DNA from: Sphagnum compactum
Lineage: Eukaryota; Bryophyta; Sphagnopsida; Sphagnales
Direction of reading: 5' to 3'
NCBI GenBank assembly: GCA_965153455.1
Contig: OZ234493.1
Coordinates: 21,008,213-21,072,212 of the forward strand
Length of the DNA: 64,000 nucleotides
Shown here: piece after piece, positions 47,608 to 61,785 of the stretch
Layout of the letters: each line of letters starts with the position of its first letter
How positions within the stretch are numbered: position 1 is the first letter of the stretch
The notes under the pieces: model-generated
What the model was told of the DNA's origin: nothing
The model's input: only the letters and a program-made list of their open reading frames with translations
Databases searched by the model: none
Translations under genes and position numbers: made by a program

Positions 47608-48245
47608 TTACAAACGCGAATTTAGACCTAAAGTGTTTAGTAACATAAATGCTGAAACGGTATCCAAGGTGTCATGCAGTGTTAACTCAATGGTAAGGAA
47701 AATGTTTTATACTATTAAATCTTGCAATTTAGGATGTAAAAACTAATGTTATCTATCTTGTCTAAAAGGTTTAGGTCCTAAATGATTAGCTTTGTGTTAG
47801 GGGACTTAACATTAGAGTCCTTAATGTTAAGTGTGAATGCACCTTAACAGAAGCGAATCTAGACCTAAAGTGTTTAGTAACATAAATGCTGAAATGGTAT
47901 CCAAGGTGTCATGTAGTGTTAACTCAATGGTATGGAAAATGTTTTATACTATTAAATCTTGCAATTTAGGATGTAAAAAAAATGTTATCTATCTTGCCTA
48001 AAAGGTTTAGGTCCTAAATGATTAGCTTTGTGTTAGGCGACTTAACATTATGAGTCCTTAATGTTATGTGTGAATGCACCTTTACAGAAGCAAATTTAGA
48101 CCTAAAGTGTTTAGTAACATAAATGCTGAAATGGTATCCAAGGTGTCATGTAGTGTTAACTCAATGGTAAGGAAAATGTTTTAATATTATTTATCTTGCA
48201 ACTTAGGAAGTAAAAATTAATGTTATTTATCTTGTCTAAAATTGG
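47527..48245 (+). repeat. Triplicated ~238-bp segment including the MITE right end
   Basis: Units start GGTTTAGGTCCTAAATGATT at about 47527, 47767 and 48003. Each contains the MITE right terminus (47594-47607, 47831-47844, 48068-48081) followed by TTA or TAA, then GACCTAAAGTGTTTAGTAAC, ATGCTGAAA(C/T)GGTATCC and GTGTTAACTCAATGGTA. Copies are very similar. Confidence 0.9.
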
Positions 48246-51200
48246 GCCTATAATTCAATGTTAAGATGTTTTAATAGCCTTCCCCTCCGCGCCCCCCCTC
48301 CCCCCGAACCCTCACCATTGTTCTTTTTGTATGTCATTGCCCACAAGAACCATCATTGCAAAAATGCATCGCACTTGATCACCATCGCTGCAAGAATGTG
48401 AATCTTGTAAAAAGTTACAACACCCCCTTGCATCAAAAACAACATTCCAACATTCAGTTGAAACTTTACATTCATATAAATGCTTCATCACACACATAGC
48501 AAAAAGCAAGAACAACGATTTGCAAACTTCAAATAAAAAAAACAACAATGTTTCCAACACTAATGAATCACACAACAATTGCAACTTTCATTATGTCAAG
48601 GACAATCAAGAATCGTGAAGCATGGACATCTTTGGAACAAACTTCTCAAGTTGCAATGACCAAGGTAAACACAATAATATGTATAACCAATCTTCACATA
48701 AATCAAAACGTGTCAATTAAATTCAATCAAAAAACATTCATGTTTTCAATTTTTTGCATTTGTTCAATCCAATGTAGATTCACTACTTATCAACAATCCT
48801 AATGATAGAAGTTAAACAAAGATAATCAACAAAGATAAGCATAAAATCACAAATATTAGTTTCAATGGGTTAATTGCAATTCATTCAAGAAAATCAAGTT
48901 AGCCAAATTTGGGAACATGGGTAAGTATTGGCCTTGATCAAAGTGAACAGGGAGGAGCACCTTATAATTTCAAAAGAGGTGGACTCATGAAATCAATTTG
49001 AAACAACAATGACCAAGTGGAAAAAAAATTTACCATTGTGAATGCAAGTTTCTATTAGCACATGAGGAATGGCCCTACATGTAAAAACAAATGGGGGTCA
49101 ATTTTTAGAAAATTCAAAAAGATACTTGATTACAGATCAAGAACTAGGCACAATGAAAATTATTAAACAATGAACCCACAAAACAAGAATGTTCTCTGTT
49201 TGCCTCAATTTTTCAACTAATTGATCTATGAACTAATTTTATGATTCATGGGATAGCTAAAGGTTTGATTTCAATCCTCTTCACATCTAGGATCTTGTGC
49301 AAAATGCGAACAACATCAACAATCCAAATTTAATTAATGTTAAAAACTCAATTAATTTCAATGGTTTTGGGAATGAGAATGTTTGTTATCCATACCATGA
49401 ATATTTATCACAAACTGAAGAAAATTGGGCATTTGTGAACAATGTTTATAGTCTTCAAAGAACATTGTTTTTTTCTCATTTTCCATTGTTCACAAAATCC
49501 TAGAATAAAACCACAAATGTCAACCCAATGCACATTGCAATGAAGACCTCAATGATCCCAAAACAAACCATAATGCACACCTTGGTGTAAACACCCATGA
49601 ACAATACATTCAAGACATCAACATTATGAGAAAATCTTTTTTCATTTTCTTGGAGTGCAAAGGTGTTTTAGAACTAGCCTTACAACTTAGTTTTTGAGTT
49701 GCAATGATAATTTGCAACTCACTGTATTTCTACATTGTGAATGTTATCAAATAAGTTACAAAAGTTGCAACTCACCCTATATATGGAGCACTTCAATTGT
49801 AATTCAATTGCACTTTTGTCGAAACAACTCATTTTCAACTATTGTGCAATTCCACTACAACTATCGCGATAACATCATATTAACGTTATTAATTTACATC
49901 CATCCATTAAAATTTTACACATGGCAATATGAAGAATTTTGGATTTTTTTCTTTAAAGTATTGATGTCCATCATTTATTATGATTATTATTGATGGTCTG
50001 TGATTATGACATGTGGCACAATAATTTTTTTGTCAAATGGCATATTAATTGATTTTTTTAGAAATTCAAATACATATTTATTTTAATAATTAAATAGGTT
50101 AGTACATAACCATGGGGAGGTAAGTTAATACGTATTAATACCTACATACCTACACTACATATTTAGTTACCTACCTAACTACATAGGTAGGTAGAAAAAT
50201 TGGACCTACTTACTTATTAAGGTAAGCAAGTAGGTAGGAAAGTACAAGACTGTTATGTGAATTGAAAATAGTCATATAAATATTTTTAATTTTATTTTAT
50301 GTTTTGTTTTTAGGGTTAAGTTTTTTTGAGTTCATCCCCAAATGACACATGTATTTTAATGTGAGACCATAAAAGAATATGTTTTGTTTACATAGTTTAT
50401 AGCATGGGATTCATAAACAAATCATATGGGTTAAATATTTCAGTTGTTTTTTAGTTACAAATTGAGTTACAACTACAAAAAAAAATTCCCAAATGTTTTT
50501 TGTTTGTTTTTCATTATGTAAATCATACAATTAAATTAGTAATTTTATAGTATATGTGTGTGTGTGAATTGATTATTTAATATTTGAAATAGTGATTTAA
50601 ATTTATTTATTTATTTTAAATAATTTATTATCGAAATAATTTAATTTGTTTTATCTAAAATAATTCACAACATCGAAACATGTCTTTTATGACTAGTGTT
50701 ATTCAACAATAGTCATTTTTCTAATCGTTTTAAAGTCACTTATGTCATTTTCTAGTTGTTTTCTTCATTGTAGTCGAATAAGACAAATTGTAAAAAACAT
50801 GTTTTAACAATGTGAATTATCTAAAAACTAAATTTTTGAATTAAATATCTAATAATTAATTATGTGAATCGATTATTTGAATTAATTACCCAATGAGGTA
50901 GTTATCTAAATTAAATAGTCTAATTAAAATAATTAATTAGTTACTAAATTTAAATCATTAGTATCAATAATTAATTATTTTAATTAAATAAATATTTATT
51001 TATTTGACGTAATGATATAATTCATCTAATTTTTTGTTATTTATTTTAGATAATAATTTATTTGATTTTCAGATAATTTATTATCATATGATTAATTATT
51101 TCCATTCATATAATTAATCATTTATTATTTGAAATTTTCAAAAAAATTATTAATTATTTGAATTAATTAACAAACTAACTATTTGAACCAAATTTATTTA

Positions 51201-52438
51201 TAATTTATATTAATAATAATGTATGTATTTATGTATTTTCAAGTAATTTATTATTAAATTTTAAAAATTAAGTGTGAATTTGGGTAAAAAATGTCAAGGT
51301 ATAAATAGGCATATCCATATGTGCACCCGAATTGAATTTTTAATAATAATATACATTTTTTTTTAGTTTCACATTTAAATTAGTTATATTTATCCAAATA
51401 ATTATTTTGTTAGTAAATTTAGATAATTAATGATTTGGTAGTTATTGATTATATAATAATTATTTTAATTTATTGGTTTAATTTGTTAAATATCCCCAAC
51501 TCAAATTAATTTTTTTAATTTTTTTATGAGTAATTATTGTTCTTATACATCCATATTATTCAGTATAATTAGCATAATTAATTAATTTTAAAATAATTAT
51601 ATGAATTACACTTATTTATTCATATTAATATTTAATTATTTAATATAATTAATAACTTCATAATAATTAAATGTATTACACATAGTTATTATTTAATAGT
51701 CAAATTATTGAAATAATAATTTTTTATAGAATATTGCATATGAATTTGAATCCTTATTAAGTTATAAGTTGTTGCACAATTATCACAACATAATTGAACA
51801 TTAGTAGATTATTAGTGGTGCATTAATGGTCCTACTAATTGTATCAATGGGAATCATAGTTGAAAATTAATTGTAAACATATCCCATAATGGGTGGTGGA
51901 AATGCAAACATATGTCATGATCGCATGTATATCCATCAGACACTAGTTACAACATAGTTGTTACATTAGTGGGACATTTATAACAATTTAAAAATAATTG
52001 TCACGTGCAACTACATTGCAATTTTTCAAAAAATCAAACATGGTTGACTATAGCTATATGTACAATGTGTACAAATTGCCATATAGAAGACCCACTTTCA
52101 ACCCACTTGCACTTAAAATATAATTAAATGATTTTTTGACATGGATATTTATTTATTTATTCCTTATATTTTTAGGGGGTAGTTGCATGGTAGTTATAAT
52201 ACCCAAGGGATAGTTGGATAATAGTTGTATACGAATTGTTTTTTGAGCTTTAGGTACAAGGGAGTGTGGTTTTGGTGGATGCAATTTCTCATATTGCAAT
52301 GTGTTGATTTCAAATGCCAAGCAAACTTTACACACCAAGTTTTGGGAACAAACCAACTAAAAATGCAAAAGAAAGTGGATATCAAAAAGTGTTGGCAACA
52401 TAAGGCTTAAATGCACCTATTTTTCAACAAACAAAAGC
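48246..52438. other. Very AT-rich spacer
   Basis: No supported gene. Contains C-runs near 48283-48305, TACC/TAGG inverted repeats at 50150-50245 and long TTAATTA-type DNA at 50500-51760. An Asn-rich open frame at 49297-49503 (+) is unassigned. Confidence 0.5.
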
Positions 52439-52561
52439 ATGGTTGAAGCAACACAAAGAGGTAGCCAAATGTTAGGGGAGTCCATTGATCGTATACATGA
52501 ATCCAATGCGGTACTAGAAGAGAAAGAACAAAACTTCAAGAGTCTATGCTGGAAAAGCTAA
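52439..52561 (+). pseudogene. Possible C-terminus of a Harbinger MYB/SANT-like protein
   Basis: A 40-codon frame reads MVEATQRGSQMLGESIDRIH followed by ESNAVLEEKEQNF, resembling the coiled C-terminal tail of MYB/SANT-like ORF2 proteins that accompany PIF/Harbinger transposases. It converges on the transposase relic. No DNA-binding domain was found upstream, so this is tentative. Confidence 0.25.
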
Positions 52562-52644
52562 TAGATTATTTCAAATGTAAACTCAAAGCACTAAACAAAA
52601 CCCAAATGAATATGGTCAAAGTCATTTCAGACTTGATAAAAAAC

Positions 52645-53862
52645 TATTATAATAGATTATGTAATAAACAATATGTAATGAAAACATTAAGGATAAAAGA
52701 CACAATCAAATCAATCTTGATAAACAACCCATTAAAAGTATTTTTAAGTATGCCAAAAGCATTTTCCACAATAGCTTGTCCTCTTTTATGATTCCTATCG
52801 TGTAATGATTCCATAATAATATGTTGCCTTCTTCCTAAATTGGAGTTGTAATCCTTTATCACCCAAAAGGAAGGGGAAAAACCCATCAGAACTTCTACCA
52901 TCAAATAAACCATGGTATTGAACATTTATGTACAAGGCAAATGTGCACAACACTTTTGAATCATTCAAACTTCCTAGAAGGCCCACAAACAAATATGTAA
53001 ACATTTTATTGCAATCCACAACCACTTGTGCAACTCCATTATACATGTATGTTTTGTGATAATAGTGGTTTTCAACATATGAAATAGGTTTAACAATTGA
53101 GATGGAGTGCCATCAATGGCCCTACACATTAAGAAAACCACGCCAATTTTTAAGATCTTCCATTACAATTTACATAACCCCTCTTTGAGGCCAAAAAATT
53201 TAATCCCTATATACATTGTTGAATGCGTATATAAATTCATTCAAGACAAGGGACATTGTTGATTTTCCTACTACAAAAAGTTCATTGCAAGTAAGAAAAT
53301 TAGCACCATGTGAACTAATTTATAAAATGCATAACATACATAAATTTTTACAATCTAATTATTTTTCAATATTTAGTATCTTGCTTTTCAATGTTCGAAT
53401 TTAATTTTTATGCAATGTTAAACAATGTAACTTTTTCCACATTAAAAAAAATTCACCCACCTATTTTCATCAAAATTTTGTTAACTTGGAAAATTAGGTT
53501 GTGTTTTTAGGCTTGACCCAAATGACCTAAATCAGGTGATAACAAATTCAAAGCAATTGATTTTTTGAAAACATGTAAAACAACAATAATACATGCAGTA
53601 ACTTGGATTGTAAATATTCAATTGTTATCATTGGAATATTTAGGTTGAAGAAAGTCTAAATTGTTATAAACGTTGTTGAAAAAAATATTTCTTGCATCAG
53701 GTTAACTAACAATGTAATGCAATAAATTAAAATAAGATAATCTATCTTATCATCCATTGTTGGTGTAGGAGTTAACAAAAGATGCAAAAAAAATTTGATA
53801 AGTTCTTCTTTCATTAAAGGGTAATGGGATATCAAATCCACATCAACAAAACAAGACGCCAT
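52645..53862 (-). pseudogene. PIF/Harbinger transposase (HARBI1-like), broken
   Basis: Minus-strand reading, with frameshifts and in-frame stops: MASCFVDVDL... (from 53862), then LFVVGKSTMSLVLNEF (helix-turn-helix-like), then CRAIDGTPS (first catalytic Asp), GLLGSLNDSKVL (second Asp, normally GxxHDSRVL), FPFLLGDKGLQL and RGQAIVENAFGILKNTFNGL (catalytic Glu). The blocks keep the order and spacing of the DDE_Tnp_4 domain. The reading frame is interrupted more than once, so it cannot make an active enzyme. Terminal repeats of the parent element were not found. Confidence 0.8.
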
Positions 53863-56800
53863 TGTTGTTTACAACAAGCTCATTTTAGAAATGAAAAACA
53901 CCTGCAAAACAAAAACAACAAGAATTTCACAAATGAAGTATAACAGTAGAAAAATCACAAAGGAGTTATCATTGCATATAACAAGTTCACTATGAAAATG
54001 AATAAAATAAAAGACACAACGAAACCAACACAACAACATCAAAGGAAAACTACAAAAAACAAAAATTTCAAAAATCGAAACAACATCAAAAGGAAGATTT
54101 TGAATGACCACTGTAGCTTCAACCTTTGTCATGAAAAGGAATAATTGGACACAAAACTTTTCAAAACAACAACATCCAAAAATGCTTTAAAAAAGTTGTT
54201 GTTGCAAGTTTGGCATGGAGAAAACACTTGCACACAAAAAATGACATAATAAATTACAAAAAATAAGAGGCAAGAAACAAGAATGATGCAAAAAAGACAC
54301 AACAAACTATAAGCAACAAAAGCAAAATGATATTGCTTACAAGTTTATTGTGGTGAAAAATCACTTCGCAAGTTGAACATTTGCAAAAAGTGCAAATGTG
54401 ATGGCCGAAACAAGTAAAAGCATGGAAAAATGTGAACAATTTGCAAAAGCAAATGAGAATGCTTAGGAAATAACTACAATGAACAAGTGTGCTTGGTAGA
54501 AGAGAAATGAAAGACAACATGAAAACAATGGAGATTATAGGAAAGGAAAAAAATTATAAACACAAAGGGGCATGAAGAAATTTTTTACCTCTAACACCAT
54601 GTGTGACTTAACGATTGCAAAAGCAATGATGTGTACACAAAAACAAGGTACACAACTCTAGGTGTGAATTGAGGTCTTCAAATGGCTATTTCAAGGTGAT
54701 GTACCATCACCACAATTGGTCATTGTTAATTGATGGTAATAATAATAACAAGGCAAAATAATTAGAAGTTAATTTTAGAATGAAAATGTTATTTGACGAT
54801 AGTATCGTTAATCAATTATTTTCAGGGAAAAATAATCATAATTAATTTTGGAATATAATTATAATAAAAACTTATTCAAATTGAAATATAAGCCTCCTTG
54901 TATGGCTAGCTTAATGGGTATCATAATAATTATTTGATTAATAATGATAAATATTTATTTACCATTCTTTAATTACTGGGGGATGAAGTTATTTGAGTAA
55001 TGCTACTAAAAGGTTTTTAAGGATGTTTGTTTTGATCAACTATATGCATTGAGAGTGGAAAATTGCCTTATAATTTGGCAAGGTCAATATAAAGATGAAA
55101 ATGCCCCAAAAAAGTCATATTGGAGGCAATTAATGATCAATCATTATGAATTTAACATGCCTATTTTGGCATGGCAAGTTCCAATAATGACATCAATGTC
55201 TTAAACATGTCACCACTTACTCATTATATATTAAATGTAGGTAAAAATGACATTCATTTTGTTATCAACTATACGAATATGTTCCCTGGTATTATTTTCT
55301 TGTTGATTGCATCTTGATCCAAAGTGGTTTGTTTTGTGCAAACAATTCATGACCCTCATGATGAAAAGTGCCAACATTTCATTATGATACAAAAGACACT
55401 TCAAAAAACATGTTGAATGAACTTCCGGTGTCTTTCAATTTTGATGGGCTATTATATCAAACCTTTGTAGGCAATGGGATTCGAATACTATGATAAAAAT
55501 TATGTTTGTTTGTATCATCCTTCATAATATGATAATTGAAAATGAATACATGGCATGAACCTATAGCCTTTACTTAATCCATTTGCCAATTTAGACATGA
55601 AAAGGGGGATGATTTTGAAGTTTTGGTGCAAGGCACAAAAGAGATTGAAAACTTGAATGCACATTTTTGTCTTTGAAATGATTTGATTGAACATCTTTGG
55701 AGTGTCAAAAAGAATTTTATTTATTGATAGTTGTGTGGTATAAGGATGTTGATTGCAATGCATATTATGTAATATCCTTCAACTTAAATATTATTTAAAT
55801 ATTAATAAATTTATTGGTTAAATGAATAGTAATAAATATTTAATTTTCATTAGATATCGACTATAATGATCTAGTAACTAATTAATAATTTATTGATTAA
55901 TAGTTCATTAAAAATTAGTTAATAACTAAAATATGACTAATTAATATTTTAAATATTAATTAATAATTTAAAAACTCTACTAATATAACTAATAGCTAGC
56001 CTAAGCTAACTACTTTAATATAATTATTTCATTTTTCCATTTTTATAGATAATAATAAATATTTAATAATAATAATAATAACACTAATTGAATGATTATT
56101 ATAACTAGTTGGTAACCAAGGCTAGCTATTTTGTTTATATTATTCATTTTATTATTTCACTTGTTATAGCTATTTATGACATATTATAATAAATATTTAA
56201 TATATTTAATAAATTTTCTTTTTGATAAGTATATTTGTCCTTTGAAAATATTTTTTTCATTTATATATATTTTTTAAAATTTACAATTTAACATATGTGA
56301 ATTTTGTACTATAATATAAATAATTCACATTCAAAACCTTTCAACATTACATAATGTATATTAACTATATATACAATTTATATTGATTTGACAATATGAA
56401 GATTAAAATTTCATCTTCTAAGTGAAGGCCCAAAATAAAACATAATTTTTGGTCCAAATTGTGTGTAAGAAATATTATTTGATTAGATGGAATTTGATTT
56501 AAACAATCATGTAATATGTCATATTATAACTAATTGATGTCCAAGATTTCAATAATAATTTTTTTAATGCCAAAAATAGCTTTAATGGGGTACTTTGACT
56601 ACAAATGAACATGATGACTATATAATGAATCCAATTTCATTCAAAGTGAAATGAAACAAAGGTATGGTGTTTTAATTCATTTTTACAACCTTTCAGTGAG
56701 TTGGGTTAGTGAAATGGACCTACTTTTTGTAATAGTGTTAACATCTAAATTGGAAATAATTTTATAATTAAAATTATGATCTCAAAATGTGGGAAAGTAT

Positions 56801-59704
56801 AAACCAGATTACAAATTTCATTTTACATCCATGTAAATAAGTTCCAATAATAGGCCTAGTAATTACACCATAAATTAGATAATTATTAAGTACATATAAA
56901 AATGAAACATAAATTAAGAAAAATAAACTACAAATATGTAAACTACATAACAAATGCAAATAAAAGAAATCTTACAATATAATGGTAATTTTGACCATTG
57001 GTGGTAATCCTTACAACAATCTTACCATCCAATACTTCATGGTAACGCCCACAAACAAGAAAAAAATGCAAAAACTGATAAAAATATTTAAAACAAATAA
57101 GGTTTAGGGCCGGGGTGTTTGCCATCTTTGGATTGCCATCATACTTTTTCATCTTTAGGATTATAACAATAGTGGTAGTTTGGCCCATTATTAATTGAGT
57201 TAACATGATTTACTGCAAATAACACATTTATAATCCACCATTTTCTCTTTGAAATTTTCCAACACCAAAACCATCTATTTTCATTACACCAAAATCATAC
57301 AAAGTACACCCACTTTCCAAAATATATAAATACCTCCAAAATACACTTAAAATTGGTTCAAATTTATTTTGCATAGTTGAAACCAAAAGGTGTTTCTCAA
57401 AATGAAAAACTAGCCAACATTGGTCCTTAAAAATTTGTTTTACTCCCAAGCTTAACATTGGAAAAAGGTGAATATTTTTTGTTTTAAAAAAGTTCAATTT
57501 ACTTTTGGATCAAATTGCTTTCTTTCAATTGTATGGTTGAAAGAAGTGGGCGTGACAAAAAACTAGTAAATTATGAAACATTATCCATCTCCATCCACGT
57601 ATGATTCCATGTAAACTTTTTATCCTATCCAATTGCATGCTTTTGGTTTGTTAATGGTCAAAGAACTCATCCTCTAGTGTCAAGAGACTTGGATATAAAG
57701 TTGTTCAAACAAGTAATGAATCAAATTTAAAGTGGAAAGAACATTTGTACTATGAAGTCATTGATGATCAACACAACCTCTACCATTTGACTTAGAATGG
57801 ATGAAGCTTACAAATGGATGAAACTTGTGTCTTTGGAAAAATTGGAACCCAAAGAGGTGTAAAAATAAAGAATTAATGTATTAATTAATTTTTTGATATT
57901 TTAGATGAATGGTTATTGTGATTGCACAGTGTGAGTATTTTTGATTCAAACATATGTTAAAATTTGCTTCACTTTGCTACACATGTTCAAAACTTACTAG
58001 TCAAATGGTTATGGAAACACTCCTTTCCAAGAACCCAATGGAACATATTACCTAGGTTGAGATCAAGAAATCAAATCTAATGATGTAACAAACCTTGCAC
58101 AAATCTTATTGACAACAAATAGGCTACATGATGGATTTCTTAATACGAAAAACCACATACATTGCATTTTGAACTACAATATAGAAAATCTTGATTGTTC
58201 AGGTAGTCTAATATCATAAGGCTACTAGATAGGTCATTTACCATTGTTTGAAATGATTGTTGTATCATAAATTAGGTAGTCTTATAAACATTTTGAACAA
58301 CATTGTGGGAAGGATAAACATGTGATGCAACAAATGATTATTGTAGGGCAAGTTTATTTATAAAGTAAAACTTTACTAACCTTATTATCAATTATGTTTA
58401 GACCCTTCTTATGCTATAGTCCACCAAAATGAAAACTACATTGTTTCATATTTTTTCCTTACAAAAGAAAGTTAACCCTTAAAAACATAAGCTTTGGGAA
58501 ATGATTTCACTATCACAAAAATTCCAAACATTATTTTCTTCATGGATCTATGCACATATTAAAAAAATAGGGGAAATACATCGTGGGATTTGAAAATATG
58601 GTGTAAATTATAAACATTTAAGAGAATTTATAAACATATGAGTAAGATTGGGCATTCAAAATGAACCAATCTAAAGTATGGGAAACTCTTGCTAAAAGTT
58701 ATGGCAAAACTTTGAACATTCAAAAAAAATAAAATTAAGATCATCTCCTCTTCAACCAAACCTCAAAACAAAATATTACATCTTAGGTATCCCATGCCGA
58801 AATTTCAATTCACATGGGATAAGAATGATTTGGATTGAATATTTCCAATGAATTAACATTCATCTAATTTCATGCTTGGAAAAAAATCCAATGTTAAATA
58901 ACAATTGGCCAATTAACATCACTTAACCCGTTACTATTCAATAAATGAAATTGACAAAACACCACCTATTAGATTACACTAGGGAAAGCTAGGATGGGAA
59001 GGCTAACTACATGGGGTATGGCTCTTGTGCAACCTTTCTCACACATGAGAAAATGATTACACCAAATTCTTGTTACAAAACCCCCTTAGATCTAAATGGA
59101 TGTGTGTTGAGTCAACACACCATTAATTTTTATTTTCTTCTATTCATCCAACTAATTTTTTTTGCAAAAATAGTTAAATATGTCCTATTCCAAACTTGTT
59201 ATATATATATATATATTCTAAATTCATAACAATAAGCATTTAAAGGTGAAAATAATAAAAGCTGTCTAATTTTTAAAATTTGATAACTTTTAATCGACAT
59301 TGTGGAATGTAAAATGTAAACCTCAAGAACATGGGTAGCTATTTGCTAGTGGTGTTTAAATAGTTGTGAAATGGCAAGTGCATTGGAACTCTGTGGTGAT
59401 GGGCCTCTTTGATTGATCCTAAACCAAAACTATGTTGACATGATGGACCCCTCCATAATATAAGATTACATAGCTTTCTTTGTGTTTAGATATCGTAATG
59501 CCCTCCTTATGAATAAAAGCATCCATCATAGTAAAAGAAAATAAAAAAATAAAAAATGTAATGCCTTCCATATGAAATCTAGAAATATGAAACAACTAAT
59601 AGATGTAGTATTATGTGTGGTAAGATGCCTTCCAACTACACTATGAAAACTCTTGGAGTGTTTTATGAAAGCCACAATGCTACTATGCAAGGTTATGTTA
59701 AGCA
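53863..59704. other. AT-rich spacer without recognised genes
   Basis: Only short frames. Low-complexity AAT/ATT DNA at about 55760-56400 and a (TA)n run near 59200. Probably layers of decayed elements too diverged to name. Confidence 0.45.
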
Positions 59705-59896
59705 GGGAAATACTCCAATTAGGGTGAAATTGAAACCCTAAGCTACTATGCAATGTTATGTAACATGAATCATATGACAAAATTGAAATCCCTAAGCTAG
59801 GGAAATACTCCAATTAGGGTGAAATTGAAACCCTAAGCTACTATGCAATGTTATGTAACATGAATCATATGACAAAATTGAAATCCCTAAGCTAGG
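59705..59896 (+). repeat. Near-perfect 95-bp tandem duplication
   Basis: The segment beginning GGGAAATACTCCAATTAGGG at 59705 is repeated at 59800. Both copies run through AAACCCTAAGCTACTATGC and CATGAATCATATGACAAAAT to CCCTAAGCTA. I could see no difference between copies, so the duplication is recent. Confidence 0.9.
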
Positions 59897-61000
59897 TACT
59901 ATGCTTAATAATTTTTGATTTTGTTTCATATTTTTGTTTTTTGGGTTGGGTTATGGGGATGAATGTGTGTGGGAGAACAAATCATTTGAGAAAGTTATAA
60001 ACATGGTGTCCAAAAATGTTGTAGGTAGTGCAATCCATCAACTAGACTTGTTTGGAATTGTAGGTTAGGGTAGTAGTACAAGCAAGGTACTTCTTGTTGT
60101 TTTGGATGTAGAGAATGAAATTTTAGGCAAACTTGTTGTGGTGGAGTGAAGTCAATGGACTTAAAATGGGGAGAGAGATAGATAGGTAGGTGGCATTGTT
60201 GGAAAGAGGTGGAAAGTGTTGGGAGGGAAGGTGGGATGTATGTCATGTGATCATTGGTTTCCTTGCTATGAAGACCTTTTGAAAATATAGTATTATAGTT
60301 AGTGTGGAGGTGGAGGGGAGGAATTTGTGTCATGTGATTATTGGTTTCTTTGTTACCTATTGGAAATCTATCTAGGAACAAAAGTAGTTTGTTTCTCATG
60401 TTGAAATCTCATAATCCATAATGCCTCTTGTCACACTTTTTTGATATCGTTGGAAAGCTCTTGATCACACTCTTTTGATATCGTTGGAAAGCTCTTACGA
60501 ATAAATACAAAGGGTGCATTGAGTTGGTTTCATAATGTTTTGACACGTGGTGGAGAAGTTATTGAATATTTTTGAATTATTTTTCAATGAAAATTTTATT
60601 TAAAATCAACGATATTTTTTGATAAGAAAATTTGGAGCCTACCCTTGGTATTGTTAAAAAAACCTTTGATGGATAAGATTTAATAAAAGATGATTTTGGA
60701 TAAGAATTAATAAAAGATGATTTTGGAAGTTTTTAGATCCACTACGGTATGAGAAATACTAAATTTTGAGTAAATTTGTGCCATTGAAAATTCAATTATT
60801 TTACAATTGATTTTGAATATCATCCAAGAGTCAAAAAGTGAGACATGGGTAAAATAGGTATGGACTATGGACACAAAAACATACCCACACACCCAATAGC
60901 GAAAACACACATATGGACTCTTATTTGGTTCATTGGTATTCAAAAATATAGTATTATAATTGATTTTGGATATCATCAAATATTTAAAAAGTAAACAAGG
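59897..61000. other. Spacer, no gene seen
   Basis: Includes a short duplicated block near 60435-60495 (TTTTGATATCGTTGGAAAGC twice). No coding region supported. Confidence 0.45.
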
Positions 61001-61362
61001 ATAGGTAGGTAGGTTGGTAGGTAGATAGGTAGGGTAGGTAGGTAGGTAGGTACACAAATCACACTCTCCCCAAACCCCTCCACCCCCTTACACAAAGACA
61101 CACACCCAACAACACCACATAGGTAGATAGGTAGGGTAGGTAGGTACACAAAACACACTCTCCCTCAAACCCTCCACCCCCTTACACAAAGACACACACC
61201 CAACAACACCACATAGGTAGGTAGGTAGGGTAGGTAGGTACACAAAACACACTCTCCCCAAACCCTCCACCCCCTTACACAAAGACACACACCCAACAAC
61301 ACCACATAGGTAGGTAGGTAGGTAGGTAGGTAAGTAAGTGGGTAAGTAGGTAGGTAGGTACC
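61001..61362. repeat. Compound array: (TAGG)n runs alternating with a 94-bp unit
   Basis: CACACTCTCCC blocks start at about 61061, 61155 and 61249. Each is followed by CCTCCACCCCCTTACACAAA and ACACACCCAACAACACCACA, then a TAGG run. The array sits about 420 bp upstream of the DRP5B-like ATG. Confidence 0.95.
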
Positions 61363-61785
61363 AAGTGCATGGTACACACAACAAAGATATCCAAAGTTGT
61401 TGTTTGTTATTTTGGTTACAAAAGTTTTGAATTTTGTGTGGGAGCAAGTTTTGGTACCAACCTTTGCATTTTATTTTTTGGGTGTGTTTTGGAGGGAGGG
61501 GCTGAAGAGAGGGCGGGGGGGGGTGGGGGTGTGCAGGGGGGCGTGGAAGAAAAAGAATTGTTGGAATTAGGGTTTGGTGGGAATGGGAAGGAGCTTGCGA
61601 GGGAGCAAATCTTTGGAACTTTGTGTGAGGGGGAAATGAGTTTTTTCTTGCAAGCTTTAGTGAACATTTTTGTTGAGAATTCATGAGATTGTGGTAGTGA
61701 AGAGGACGGGGGGAAAGGGTGGGTGGTTTCTGACGTCTGGAATCTTGAGTTCTTGTGGGTTTGGAAAGGATTTTTTTTTGTGAAG
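61363..61785 (+). promoter_or_regulatory. Proximal promoter/leader of the DRP5B-like gene
   Basis: GT/G-rich on the plus strand (G-run at about 61512-61545). A plus-strand frame and the GTG at 61723 in frame with the gene are not credible starts, because an ATG follows at 61786. Confidence 0.5.

Noticed and set aside
55470-55500. tRNA T-arm-like GGGATTCGAATAC
   Set aside because: No matching acceptor, D or anticodon stems around it.
60976-61684. Minus-strand YLPTYLPTY / VVGCVSLCKG proteins
   Set aside because: Produced by the TAGG/94-bp array; the unit length shifts frame between copies.
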